A stretch of 64,000 bases of DNA from Saccharomycodes ludwigii (GCF_020623625.1 NC_060200.1:2438001-2502000); one strand, 5' to 3'. Counted from the stretch's first letter, positions 53,401-62,861 are shown. Notes: generated by a model not told the origin, from the letters alone. Numbers and translations: made by a program.

Positions 53401-54456
53401 ACTTGTATTTTTAAAATTTTGAGTGGTGACTTTGTCTATTTGAGTGACTTGAGTTGGCTTGCCAATTTTGCTTTGCATTTGAATTATTGTGATATTTATA
53501 GGAGTTCTATCAGTGATGTTGTTGCTGATTTCTTTTGCCATTTTAAAATTCATGATGTCAATAATCAGGTGGATAAAAGCGTTGTGGCTAGTATTTTGAA
53601 ATTTTATACCGCTAGTACTGGTGAAGCCAGTAAATACAATGAGTTGTTAAAAGCTTTAAAATTTAGCGAATCGCCTTTGGATTGTGTTTTGACCTGGTTT
53701 TTGATTCAAATTTTGAGTGCCAAACATAAGAAACTTCAAATTGATTATAATATAAAGGATATTGCATCATTAAACTTTATAGAACAATTAAAATGTAATG
53801 GGCTATGGGAGGAAAGTATGTATGTCGCAACATTTATTGAGAACAATTTTGTTGCCACTAAACAATTCAAAAATCTACTTACGCTAGAAATTAAGCGTTT
53901 TCAAGATAATATCCCATTTTTGAAAAAGTTGAAAATACCTGAAAGTGAACTTTATTACCATTTGAGTTTAAGTTTTAAAAATAGTTTTGATTCTTACAAT
54001 GAGAGTTTATGTTTAATTAAAGCTGGCAAGTATAAAGAGGGGATTGCTGTAATTACTAAGATATTGGGTCCCAAGTGTATTTTATCTTCAGATGATAAAG
54101 AACATTCGAAAGTTTTGGATTTGATTGAAACATTTCCCAAAAATATTCGTGATAGTGATTGGGATAGATCAATTGGATTATACAAAAGATATTTACGTTT
54201 ATTGTTATTAAAGGACAGTGGAAAAGATAATTTAGAGACCATTATGGACCTATTACCTTTATATTATGAAAACACTAAATGCATTCAATATTGTTATGTT
54301 TCATGCATGGAGATGTCGTTTAAAGTTTCTTTAGAATATATTGAAAGGTTCATTCAAGGGGAGAGCGCCGATAGAAGACAAGACTTGATGAACAAGATTT
54401 TAAATTTGCCGTTGGGAGAACCAGAAGCAAACCATTTAAAACGTCTATTAAAGTGA
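50404..54456 (+). CDS. NUP145: Nup145, self-cleaving nucleoporin precursor (Nup145N + Nup145C)
   Basis: The 1350-residue protein has an N-terminal FG region with GLFG/NLFG/SLFG repeats (residues 1-215), a linker, and the autoproteolytic domain at about 465-613 (YWCSPSIEAL ... VIGRKGYGCI ... VYPDE). It ends at HFS with His611, Phe612 and Ser613, and cleavage is expected between Phe612 and Ser613. The remaining 738 residues are the alpha-helical Nup145C of the Y-complex, with VEQLALAGTSKKSIFA at its start. Both this and S. cerevisiae Nup145 (1317) begin MFN, supporting the start. Nup145N (Nup98-like) lines the channel and Nup145C builds the scaffold. NBP35 follows convergently. Confidence 0.97.
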   Translation: MFNTTSNNNNNNINTTAIGGNLFGNSGLNTSTPQSTPVPRTNVFGQQQQQPPTTVKPTNTLFGNNGIGAASTPSPVTNNLFGTNKPSTGLLNNPTTNTGTNTTNGTSLFGNSSKTMTANIAPVDNKPQIKTGTTGLFGSATMNPSTNKNGGLFNNGNTQTNSSFTNKPTTTNSNSLFGNNSSATSAPISLFGNTNSNNTATGNGNFGALNNSGSQMSNTIPNASSNPYGLKIEEVLITKMPASITSSLNNNTSDVINNQKTVFNIRSKNPTSLKRNSFQSSTFNESSLISKLGSRLLNGKSTDSIRGLFSASSSLTSGTANFLSNFGSFDKNTLDNQQNNNGITKNNKKLAQNHIFFTNGVIAKKDLSGIRKLKIDPKRIALKRQRLANGLSSTSKFGSIEDDNVNNGESSIHNPKDNRKPDSNYRVFGSHELKEDLNVESSGESSNEESSSSSKSSAKPADSSDIDYWCSPSIEALSEMSEKELSLVPDFVIGRKGYGCIAFSYDVDLSNFKEDFKGKLFGNIVVFNDNRTVEVYPDEKTKPTVGNGINVPAIITLEKIYPIDVKTKKPIKNGSNIPGIQNFVKKLKNQRGMEFISYNPFGGVWIFKVKHFSIYGLVDDNSVAVDLDGVEVSDEIKNRNIAYPKMRADEYSDVDLPGAFERTTSNKQQSNTSSALNINSTDIVLSTPKIPGKLLDLVQNEDIVVERDYEPSDVDESDFDDLEVQPDLDTADDWVEQLALAGTSKKSIFADQRFFFDKNADLDNLLFASFNRNVEEYQKIIKERRLVRWNFASFNQDSTLLIKSVNGIGAKIVTCPAIKGGKDPKTLVNIFTQIIPRVNFETRNDTHGFPIVSKDIGFNFQNLYDANSEDSKWNLLHILFDKMNKPQNYENENVCQSLMKKQKLNRLIEWVNMEISEEISLKLSTYSSKSDNADQLYKIILHLVNNDIVEATSLAIYSNNPHLSCVIPMLTSNNNAFKKMAKLQLSKWKSLGCSVDPQITCIFKILSGDFVYLSDLSWLANFALHLNYCDIYRSSISDVVADFFCHFKIHDVNNQVDKSVVASILKFYTASTGEASKYNELLKALKFSESPLDCVLTWFLIQILSAKHKKLQIDYNIKDIASLNFIEQLKCNGLWEESMYVATFIENNFVATKQFKNLLTLEIKRFQDNIPFLKKLKIPESELYYHLSLSFKNSFDSYNESLCLIKAGKYKEGIAVITKILGPKCILSSDDKEHSKVLDLIETFPKNIRDSDWDRSIGLYKRYLRLLLLKDSGKDNLETIMDLLPLYYENTKCIQYCYVSCMEMSFKVSLEYIERFIQGESADRRQDLMNKILNLPLGEPEANHLKRLLK

Positions 54457-54529
54457 AACATATATAATGTATAATATATATATGAAATGAACATTTTTTT
54501 TTTTTTAAAAAAAAAAAAGAAAAAGCCAT

Positions 54530-55564
54530 TTAAAGTTCTATCTTTTCCCTTAATTTAAAAAGTATATCTAATATGGCATCGGTTGCCGGGCTATCTGGGT
54601 TAACATCTATAAAATTCATACCACTATCACAGCATTTTCTTATTCTAGGGTCTAAAGGAACCGACCCCATGAACGGCAAATTCAACTCTTTACACAACTG
54701 CATAGCACCCCCAGTAGTTGGCTTAAAAATCCTAGATTCATTTTGGCAATTAGGACAAACAAACCCACTCATGTTTTCCACAACACCTAGTATTTTAATT
54801 CCAGTTTTGAAACAAAAATCAATCTCTTTTCTTACATCTAATAAGGCTACTTCTTGTGGAGTTGTAACAATTAACGCCCCATCGATTCCGGATTCCTTTA
54901 AATAGTTATTAATAGTAATGTGTTCATCAGATGTGCCTGGAGGAGTGTCAATGATTAAATAGTCTAACCCATCACCATCATTACTCCAATCTACATCTTT
55001 TAAAAACTTTTTAATTAAAGCATTCTTCTTGGGGCCTCTCCATATAATAGCAGAATCATCTTCAGGGAGCATATATTGAATAGACATTGTTGCTAGATTT
55101 TCAGTGACATATACTGGAGTTAGTCCTGTATTAGATTCATGAACCAATTCGTTATGGCAACCAAACATTCTAGGCATGGAGGGGCCGCAGATATCTAGAT
55201 CCATACAACCTATATTCAATAATTCGCTAGTGTCTACGTCTTCATTATCAACAGTGGCAGAACATGAACTTAAACCCCACGTGAGCATGGCTGTAAAAGT
55301 ACTTTTTCCTACACCCCCTTTACCACTTAATATCAATATTTTGTGTTTAATACAAGACAAATTGTCTGTAATTAATGGGATATCTGGATCAGGACCTTTG
55401 GGTAAGGATTCACAAATTGTTTTGTTGGCACAGCCAGTACACGAATCACTCTTGCCTGCGTTCTCTGATTCTGGACCTGGACAGTGCTCGGGCTCAGGTT
55501 TGATTAGAGTATAATTCTGCAAATCAATTTTATTATCAGATGAGCCTTTAGTTTTACCAGTCAT
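54530..55564 (-). CDS. NBP35: Nbp35, cytosolic Fe-S cluster scaffold P-loop NTPase
   Basis: The 344-residue protein has the N-terminal ferredoxin-like cysteines C28, C42, C45 and C51 (C-x13-C-x2-C-x5-C). The deviant Walker A motif GKGGVGKST is at 81-89. It also has LIIDTPPGTSDEH and the C-terminal CPNC cluster-binding motif in GFVCPNCQNES. With Cfd1 it assembles 4Fe-4S clusters for cytosolic and nuclear proteins. Length matches S. cerevisiae Nbp35 (328). It is convergent with NUP145, with a 73-bp gap holding T/A runs. The promoter carries a CGGAT inverted repeat. Confidence 0.97.
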   Translation of the reverse strand: MTGKTKGSSDNKIDLQNYTLIKPEPEHCPGPESENAGKSDSCTGCANKTICESLPKGPDPDIPLITDNLSCIKHKILILSGKGGVGKSTFTAMLTWGLSSCSATVDNEDVDTSELLNIGCMDLDICGPSMPRMFGCHNELVHESNTGLTPVYVTENLATMSIQYMLPEDDSAIIWRGPKKNALIKKFLKDVDWSNDGDGLDYLIIDTPPGTSDEHITINNYLKESGIDGALIVTTPQEVALLDVRKEIDFCFKTGIKILGVVENMSGFVCPNCQNESRIFKPTTGGAMQLCKELNLPFMGSVPLDPRIRKCCDSGMNFIDVNPDSPATDAILDILFKLREKIEL

Positions 55565-55878
55565 ATTATATTAAATAATTTATTTATATGTAATGTATTC
55601 TTTGGTGTTTTTTTTTTTTTTTTTTTTTCTTACCTTATTTTTTTTAGTAATATGGTCATTGCTAAATTATTTTGTATTACTAATAATACAAGTTTTTTTT
55701 TTCTTTTTTTTTTTTTTTTTTTTGAAAAATCGCATTTAGATAATTGATCGGATACGTTTTCATCCGATTCCCGAAAAAGTAAAGAAATTTTCATTTCGCA
55801 TGTTTCCTTTCTTAGATATCGATATATATATTTATATATATATACATGTTTTTTTTTTGTTCTTAAGCATGAATGTTT
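55565..55878. other. NBP35 promoter region
   Basis: Two long T-runs (55609-55629, 55694-55723), then an inverted repeat ATCGGAT (55747-55753) with ATCCGAT (55762-55768) spaced by eight bases, then CCCGAAAAAG. The 322-bp repeat begins at the far end. Confidence 0.55.
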
Positions 55879-56200
55879 GTTATGTCGTAGAATGATACAT
55901 GTTAGTAAGTTAATAAAAGATAACTGTGTTGCCTATTTTTCCTACATACCTTTAAATATTAATTATATAAAAAATTAACATTTATATTTTAGAATGGATT
56001 GATAAATGAATCCTAAATAACACATTTATATATAACTTATTTCTTGATACTTGGACCTTAATTTTGAAGTTAATATTAGCAATACTAATTAGTTATTAAA
56101 CGGTTATTTGAAGTATCTTATATTGGAACACTGCCACGTTAAAAGTGAGTTTCAAAGTTTGATGACACCATTATCTTATGTATAAAGTACATAAGAAATA
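55879..56200 (+). repeat. 322-bp dispersed repeat, copy B (possible LTR relic of a second family)
   Basis: Inverted relative to copy A at 17978-18299 and about 98% identical by eye. It begins (T)GTTATGTCGTAGAATG and ends CATAAGAAATA about 20 bp before the target duplication of the Ty3-family solo LTR. No coding capacity was seen. Confidence 0.75.
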
Positions 56201-56224
56201 ATACTTTACTATTTTGTGAAAGCA

Positions 56225-56667
56225 TGTCGTAATATGAAACCAAGTAAACATATATTACAACCAACATACAGGAAATCTCCGTAATGGAAATTACCTTAAT
56301 AGGAAGTCTCCGTAATGGAAATTACCTTAATAGGAAGTCTCCGCAATGGAAATTACCTTAATAGGAAGTCTCCGTAATGGAAATCACTTTTACAGGAAAA
56401 CACCGTAACCAAGATGCCGCCTAAGGAACAACAACGAAATGTTGGAAAAGATTAATATGAACATCAAATATAAATGTGAAAATAAATCATATATAAAGAG
56501 ATGATTTATTATCAAGTTATTCATCAAAAGTATTTAAGTTATAGTTTTAAATAATCTTTATTATATATTATTATTATAATATGTAAAGACCTAAATAGAA
56601 CAAGAAATTAATTACCATAATCCGAACCCGTAATTATTACGACTAATCCTGAGTTACGCTTACGATA
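56225..56667 (+). mobile_element. Solo LTR of the Ty3-type element
   Basis: A 443-bp LTR, TGTCGTAAT to CTTACGATA, opposite in orientation to the full element at 12040-17588, with its own 5-bp duplication AAGCA (56220-56224 and 56668-56672). The U3 half has the 30-bp tandem repeats of the 5' LTR; the U5 half has the variants of the 3' LTR. It lies 8-12 bp upstream of tRNA-Asn. Confidence 0.95.
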
Positions 56668-56679
56668 AAGCAAGTTCTA

Positions 56680-56753
56680 GACTCCATGGCCAAGCTGGTT
56701 AAGGCGTGCGACTGTTAATCGCAAGATCGAGAGTTCAATCCTCTCTGGGGTCG
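56680..56753 (+). tRNA. tN(GUU): tRNA-Asn (GTT)
   Basis: A 74-nt gene without intron: GACTCCA at the 5' end pairs with TGGGGTC at the 3' end, with discriminator G. The anticodon loop reads CTGTTAA. The D arm (GCCAAGCTGGTTAAGGC) and the T loop GTTCAATC are standard. A T-run terminator follows at about 56763-56772. A Ty3-family solo LTR lies just upstream. Confidence 0.97.
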
Positions 56754-57075
56754 ATTTCTATCTTTTTTTTTTATTATTACTTTTTTTGCATTTTGCTTAT
56801 TATACAGATAGTTCGCTTGGAGGCGAAGAAATACACGGGCAAACTTTGAGGGGGGGAAAATTTTTTTTTTTTTTTCTTGTTTTATTTGAGACAAAAATGC
56901 TTTGCTTTTCTTCTGCTGTCTAATTTTATTTTTTTTTTTTTGGAACTTTCTCTTTTATATTAGGTGTATTTTCATTTTTATTATTATCAATCACATCTAA
57001 TTATACGAACAATTTTATAAATAATAACTAAAACAAGAAAAAAGAAATTATATCTCAAACATATAACTTGGACAG
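56754..57075. other. NAB3 promoter region
   Basis: Pol III terminator T-run, a G-run at about 56851-56857 and T-runs to 56941. AT-rich leader up to the NAB3 ATG. No gene was seen. Confidence 0.6.
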
Positions 57076-59568
57076 ATGAGTGCTGAAGAACAAGAAGTTT
57101 CAAATACTAATAGCGATAGCATTGATAATAGTAACGTCGATGAACAAAGTGGTGAAGGCGAAGAAGAAGATCAACAAATTGATTATTCTGTTTCAGAGCA
57201 GGAAGATAATGATGATGATGACGCTCAGGAACTAGATCAAGAAAAAGAGGACGAATTAGAAAGAGAAAGAGATGCGGAAGAAGAAGAACAAGATGAAGAT
57301 GAAGATGAAGATGAAGAAAAAGAAGCCGAAAAGAGTGAAGATGAAATAGAAGCTGAAGAAGCTCAAGAATTTAACCCAGACGAGGCTGATGATGATGAGA
57401 AGAAACAGGAGGAGGAAGCTGAAAGAGATGAGAACAGTTATAAGGGGGAAGAAGATGATGAGGGAAAAGATACGAATAGTGATAATGAAGAAGAAGCAGA
57501 AGAAGAGGGTGGCGTTAATGAGAAAGAAGAAAAAGAGGAGGAGGAGGATGAAGAAGAGGAAGAAGGAGAAGAGGAAGAGGAAGAGGAAGGAGAAGAGGAA
57601 GAGGAAGGAGAAGAGGAAGGAGAAAAAGAAGATAATGATTTAAGTTCTATTCCTACTGACAAAGTAGATTTTGACTTGCTAGAAAAACAAGCTAAGTTAG
57701 TCAATGAAAGTGGGTTGTTAAACAGTGAATCATTTAAAACAATGTCTAATAATCAAAAAATTTACGCTATTTTAGAAGTTATCAACTCAAGCGAAACCAC
57801 TGCTATGCCATACGTTGGTATTCCGGATAAATTCAATAATAAATATGTTAATTCCTACAACAATGAAAATGAAGGTGGCAATCATTTTTCTTCCAATAAT
57901 CATAATAAATCTACGCAACATCGGGATAATGATGAAGAAGAACCTAAATCCGAAGAGGTTCTAGCAGCAGAAGCCAGAAGATTAGCGCCACGTCCAGTTA
58001 TGTCTGGCCCATTTTCAACTGAGGAAGAAGCCCGCTATGAAGAATATTTGCGTGGCGAAAATAGAGTTACTGAAATTCAATATTTTCCTCCTAAATCTAG
58101 ATTATTTATTGGTAATTTACCTTTGAAGAATGTGACCAAGGAAGATTTGTTCAGAATATTTTCCCCATACGGACATATTTTACAAATCAATATCAAAAAC
58201 GCATTTGGTTTTATTCAATATGATAATGCCCAATCTGTTACTGATGCCATTCTGTGCGAATCCAGGGAATATAATTTTGGCAAAAAGTTGATTTTAGAGG
58301 TTAGTAGTTCTGCTGCTAGACCTCAATTCGATCACGGGGACCATGGTACCAACAGCAGCTCCACTTATATTTCATCTACAAAGAGAAATTTCAATAGGAT
58401 GTCTGGTGGGATGGAAGATGGTGGTACCAACTCTATTCCTAATGAAATGGATTCCTTCGATGGTGGTAACAACAAAAGATTAAAGAAGAATGGTCCTGTT
58501 CCTCAATGTCAGGTCTATGTCAAAAGAACTGCAGATCGTACTTTTGCTAATGAAGTTTTTAATAGGTTAAGATATAGTACTGGTTTGAATGTTGATATGG
58601 TATTTTTAAAACCACGCATGGAATTAAGAAAAATGATTAATGATGATGCTTATAAAGGAGTTTGGGGTGCAGTTTTAGTAAACAAGACAAATAATGTAGA
58701 CGTGCAAACTTTTTATAAGGGCGTGCAAGGGGAAATCAAATTCGATGAGTATATCAGTGTTTCCGTTGATAATGCGATTTCTATATTTACTGATTTGAAA
58801 ATGAAAAAGGAAGGCATGGCCAATACATCTGGTGGGTATGGTAATGGTAGTGTACCAGGTGGCATGGGCTTATCTCCTTCTTTAGCTCCAGGCCAACAAT
58901 TTTATGGAGGCGCACCACCAGTGGTTCCAAATGTTGGGGGTGTTTCTGGATATATGGGTAGTCCTCCGCCTCAAAGGGTTCCTCAGCCAGGTTATATGTA
59001 TAATAATGCTGGTGCACCCACCCCCGCTACTGGCGGTATGTACCCTCAACAGGCTTACCCTAGTTCCAATGTGGGGTTCCTGCCTCAACAGCAACATCAA
59101 CCACCGCTTAACAGCCCCAATCCTGCTGCTGCTGTCCAACAACAATTGTTATCTACTCTACAAAATTTGCCTCCAAATGTTTTATCTGGATTATTATCTG
59201 CTGCCCAACAACAGCAACCGTTGCAACAGAATGCAAGCAATCCATCTCGTAAACAACAAATAGTGAGTTTATTACAAAACCAGCAGCCAATGCAACAAAA
59301 TGCAGATAATTTATCTGAGCAGCAACAATTAATGAACTTATTGCAACAGCAGCAGCAGCAGCAACAACAACAACAAACGCAACAGTCTTCGTATAGTGGT
59401 GTGCCGGTTAGTAGTTATCAACAACATCCACAACAATACCCTACACAACAGCAACAGCAACACCCATCTATGTCACCACCAAATGCTCCAACGGAGCAAC
59501 AACCACCGCAACAAGCTGCTAGTAATGTTCAGAGTTTGTTAGATTCCTTGGCTAAATTACAAAAATAA
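57076..59568 (+). CDS. NAB3: Nab3, RNA-binding subunit of the Nrd1-Nab3-Sen1 termination complex
   Basis: The 830-residue protein has a very acidic Asp/Glu-rich N-terminal 190 residues, a helical Nrd1-interaction region (about 195-245), and one RRM at about 343-415 (RLFIGNLPLKNVT, then AFGFIQY as RNP1). An anticodon-binding-like HEF region (CQVYVKRTADRTFANEVFNR) and a Pro/Gln-rich C-terminal part with poly-Gln runs follow. A final helix (NVQSLLDSLAKLQ) corresponds to the tetramerisation helix of Nab3. This is the Nab3 architecture (802 residues in S. cerevisiae). It binds UCUU-type motifs and directs termination of snoRNAs and unstable transcripts. Its own 3' region is rich in TCTT. It neighbours MIY1, as in S. 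cerevisiae (YPL190C-YPL191C). Confidence 0.95.
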   Translation: MSAEEQEVSNTNSDSIDNSNVDEQSGEGEEEDQQIDYSVSEQEDNDDDDAQELDQEKEDELERERDAEEEEQDEDEDEDEEKEAEKSEDEIEAEEAQEFNPDEADDDEKKQEEEAERDENSYKGEEDDEGKDTNSDNEEEAEEEGGVNEKEEKEEEEDEEEEEGEEEEEEEGEEEEEGEEEGEKEDNDLSSIPTDKVDFDLLEKQAKLVNESGLLNSESFKTMSNNQKIYAILEVINSSETTAMPYVGIPDKFNNKYVNSYNNENEGGNHFSSNNHNKSTQHRDNDEEEPKSEEVLAAEARRLAPRPVMSGPFSTEEEARYEEYLRGENRVTEIQYFPPKSRLFIGNLPLKNVTKEDLFRIFSPYGHILQINIKNAFGFIQYDNAQSVTDAILCESREYNFGKKLILEVSSSAARPQFDHGDHGTNSSSTYISSTKRNFNRMSGGMEDGGTNSIPNEMDSFDGGNNKRLKKNGPVPQCQVYVKRTADRTFANEVFNRLRYSTGLNVDMVFLKPRMELRKMINDDAYKGVWGAVLVNKTNNVDVQTFYKGVQGEIKFDEYISVSVDNAISIFTDLKMKKEGMANTSGGYGNGSVPGGMGLSPSLAPGQQFYGGAPPVVPNVGGVSGYMGSPPPQRVPQPGYMYNNAGAPTPATGGMYPQQAYPSSNVGFLPQQQHQPPLNSPNPAAAVQQQLLSTLQNLPPNVLSGLLSAAQQQQPLQQNASNPSRKQQIVSLLQNQQPMQQNADNLSEQQQLMNLLQQQQQQQQQQQTQQSSYSGVPVSSYQQHPQQYPTQQQQQHPSMSPPNAPTEQQPPQQAASNVQSLLDSLAKLQK

Positions 59569-60068
59569 GAGTAAAAATAAGAATAAGAGTGTTACTATAG
59601 AGGACCGAACGAGGGTGGAAGATATCTAGATAAATTATGACTTGATCAGCCTTTCACATTTACTTGTTTCTTTTATTGCTAATTTTAACAATTTTTTCTC
59701 TCTTCTTACCTGTTGTATTTCTTTTTTTCTTTCACTAACTTCTTCCTTTAGTGTATCCTTTTTTTGCCTGTTATACTTATATCTTTCTATTTTCCTCTTC
59801 TTTTTGTGTTAATTTTTTTTTATTTTCTTCTTCTTTTTTTTTTTTTTTTTTTTTTTTCATTTCGTTTTTGATTTATAAACAATAATCATTTGTTTACATT
59901 TATATCTTTTTTTATTTACTTTTGTGATTAAAGGGTATTTTATAGTGTTTTAGATATGGTACTTTATTTGTCTTGTCATAATCTGTTGTATTTTTTTTTT
60001 TAATATTACTTATGTCGTATCCAATATTACTTGCTTGATGGTGATATTATGGTGTGAAAATGATAGTC

Positions 60069-60100
<32 letters not shown>

Positions 60101-60878
60101 ATGTGCAAATATGTAAGTTCCTCTCCAATTTGTTTTCCTTGACTGATTAATCTTTTATAAATCTTTTTGCATTTTTTTTTTTTAAAATCATTTCTTGGCT
60201 TTTTTTATTTATTGTTAGAATTGGTTTTTTTTTAATTTGCCGCAGTGGAATAACTGTGCACAACAAACGTGGAGACGGGGAATAAATTAAACATGAGCAT
60301 AAACTTAAACAATAAAAAAGTAAAAGTGATTTTTTAATTTTATTTTTATTTTTATTTTGAGGTCAGATACCGAAATGTTATGTGTATTATTTACTTATTT
60401 CCCCTCCCCGGTTTGAAAGTCGTTGGTCTACGGTATTTTCTTTGTATTTGATCAATACGTGTGAATGTTATTTATTAATTTTTCTTTTTTATAGTCAAAA
60501 TACACCCCCTCTTTTCTTTTTTCGGGGTTTGTGATGAAATAATCAAAAATTATATATTAAAATAAATTAAGTCTATAAATTACTTACACAACGTGACATT
60601 CTGTGGCTTAGTTGTGCTTTCTGTTCTAAATGAAAAATTAAAATTATAAAACCATGAAAATATCAGAAAAAAAATTTTTTTTTTTTTTTTTTTTAATTGA
60701 TCTCCTATATAAAATTAATCTCCTATATAAAGGATCTATATTCGGCATATTATTCAGAATTCGTATAGAATTAAATTAAGTTAAACTAAATTTGATGTAT
60801 AGACTTACTCGCCATTTGCTGCCTTGTAAATATCGCGAGATTCGTCAAGTACCAAACGTTTGAAATTTAAAACAAATT
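59569..60878. other. 1.3-kb intergenic region downstream of NAB3
   Basis: The first 300 bp are T/C-rich with about a dozen TCTT motifs. Long T-runs lie near 59839-59857 and 60069-60088. Two blocks are richer in G and C, 60236-60290 and 60361-60440; the latter has ATACCG (60367-60372) facing CGGTAT (60431-60436). A short duplication of ATCTCCTATATAAA(AT) lies near 60700-60732. No RNA gene or ORF can be supported. Confidence 0.5.
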
Positions 60879-62861
60879 ATGATTAGAGGTGTAGGTCTGT
60901 TTCTAATAGGCGGCTTTCTGGCTTGCAATGCTATTTATTTCCTATACTTTTTTGCTATAGATGACCCAAATGTAAATTATCAGCTTAACACAGCTACTCA
61001 AAAACAAGAAGCAGAAAGTAAAAACAACTTGAACTATCAGAATTATAGAGATTTTGTCAGAGAAATAGATGTATATAATGCTAGTGCTATATTCAATTCA
61101 GTCAATTCAGCGTTGAAACAAAAGGATTCAGATATTTTCCCCGCTGGTGTTTCATATTTTCCTGCAGTTATCCCTGAGGGAACGATACTATATCATGCAG
61201 GTGCCGGTATTCCTGATGGATTTGAATGGTTAGCTATGGATATGGAATTTAGTATGAATTTTGGCAGTAGGGGACGAAAAACCAGAGGTTCAAAATCTTT
61301 AAATAGATTTGGAAATTGGGGACCAGGCGGACCCAAACATGGTCCTAATTTCAAAAAGCGTGATAATGAAGATGAATCAACAGATAACACAGAAGATACA
61401 GAGAACAATCATAATTATTGTGACGACAATGATGGAAATAACAACGGCTTTCATGGGCCCAATAATCGTATTTCTTCACTTATGAGTTTTAGAGTCAAGA
61501 GAGATTTGAATAAAATGCTTTATTTGGATGGTGCCTCGGCTTCTAAATCGAAAGATACTGGTGAAATGGACACTCAAAAAATTTTGTCCGATGAGATAGT
61601 AAAAAGATTGAATCTAACTGACGAAAGTGATGAGGATGGGGAGGATGGAAACGAGAAGAAAAAATATGTCATGGATGAAAGATTATATGCTCAAAATATA
61701 TGCAAATGGGGTGAACAGTTCGGTCTTCATGGTTATATTAGAGTGGAGATGGGATTTGAGGTGGTATTATGTGACTTCAGCAACCTAGAAATGATATCTA
61801 ATGTTTCGATGAAGTTTTCGGACGATATTTTAGATTTGCCCCCAAATCAGGATATTACCTTTAAAAATGGCTGGCCAATAAATTGTAACGATGGTACTTT
61901 AATGGATGATTTACTAACACCCGAGCAAAAAACCATTTTAGAATTGGAAAATTTTAGAGAGGACAAGTTAGTTAAATTAGGTCTCATTGAAGGGTGGGAA
62001 CAGGCCAGAATTGCTGGTATAAGTCATAACTGGGGCGACAAACGAATTGGAATTGATTATAGGTATCTGATTACTGGTATCAACAGAACTTGGTTGGACC
62101 CTAATGCTTATAAAAGAAGACTTGCATTTGCAGGAAACGAAACTTTGGTTGAGATCGTAGACGATTTAGAACACATTCTAAAAAACTTTCAATTTAATCA
62201 GTATAGAAGCAATAACTGGCAACTCAAAACGGAACAAGTCGTTGATAAGTTTGCACCTATTATATTATCTCTGGAACACTTACTTAATTCCTCTGCACTA
62301 AATTTCCAAGATAAAGTCTTAAATATTACAATGTACACATTGCCTTTCGTTAAAAGATACTGGCACAAGGTTGAAGATGATTATCACAGCAATGGTATAA
62401 ATTTTGGGGTATGGGAGTACTCTTATCCTTTACTAAGTTTGCAAACAGACTCAGATTATCTAATCTGGTCATCTTTTGTTAATATTTTAGATTCAATTTT
62501 TGACACCATATACAATGTTTTTGACAACGTTTCACCCTTGGCAACAGAGTGCTTAACAAACGGTTATATTGATGAAACAAAAGAGGAAGCTGTTTTGAAA
62601 CCCCTGTTAGAACAAATACACCAATTAAAGAGTATTTTAAATTGGGTTCAATTTGGTTATAAATGTGCTAGGGCCTGTGAATGGGATGAAATTTGTTATA
62701 CTCCTTCTTGGGGTCCTGGTCCTATGGGGCGGGCTCTCCCAAGTGATTACAACAGTACTGGTATGATTGGCTTTATTAACGATGATGAAAATAAACTACT
62801 AGTTATTGATTCTAATGAGCAATGTATTAAAGTTACCGATTTACTACAGGGACGTGGCTGA
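60879..62861 (+). CDS. Uncharacterised conserved fungal membrane-anchored protein
   Basis: The 660-residue protein has one N-terminal signal-anchor segment (about residues 4-27), so most of it is probably lumenal or extracellular. I recognise a fungal family of unknown function by YFPAVIPEGTILYH followed by FEWLAMDMEFSMNFG (about 90-130), LYLDGASASKSKDTGEMDTQ (about 212-231), and ICKWGEQFGLHGYIRVEMGF then VVLCDFSNLEM (about 275-305). Cysteines cluster near the C-terminus (CARACEWDEICYTPSWGPG), consistent with disulfides. There is a charged Asn/Asp-rich insertion at about 160-200. The LYH plus WLA-E-S pattern faintly recalls ADP-ribosyltransferase folds, but that is speculation. It lies between NAB3 and MIY1, which are adjacent in S. 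cerevisiae. Confidence 0.75.
   Translation: MIRGVGLFLIGGFLACNAIYFLYFFAIDDPNVNYQLNTATQKQEAESKNNLNYQNYRDFVREIDVYNASAIFNSVNSALKQKDSDIFPAGVSYFPAVIPEGTILYHAGAGIPDGFEWLAMDMEFSMNFGSRGRKTRGSKSLNRFGNWGPGGPKHGPNFKKRDNEDESTDNTEDTENNHNYCDDNDGNNNGFHGPNNRISSLMSFRVKRDLNKMLYLDGASASKSKDTGEMDTQKILSDEIVKRLNLTDESDEDGEDGNEKKKYVMDERLYAQNICKWGEQFGLHGYIRVEMGFEVVLCDFSNLEMISNVSMKFSDDILDLPPNQDITFKNGWPINCNDGTLMDDLLTPEQKTILELENFREDKLVKLGLIEGWEQARIAGISHNWGDKRIGIDYRYLITGINRTWLDPNAYKRRLAFAGNETLVEIVDDLEHILKNFQFNQYRSNNWQLKTEQVVDKFAPIILSLEHLLNSSALNFQDKVLNITMYTLPFVKRYWHKVEDDYHSNGINFGVWEYSYPLLSLQTDSDYLIWSSFVNILDSIFDTIYNVFDNVSPLATECLTNGYIDETKEEAVLKPLLEQIHQLKSILNWVQFGYKCARACEWDEICYTPSWGPGPMGRALPSDYNSTGMIGFINDDENKLLVIDSNEQCIKVTDLLQGRG

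Noticed and set aside
60236-60440. Structured RNA downstream of NAB3 (ATACCG/CGGTAT hairpin and a GC-richer block)
   Set aside because: A single six-base stem over a 58-base loop, with no box motifs; insufficient for a call.
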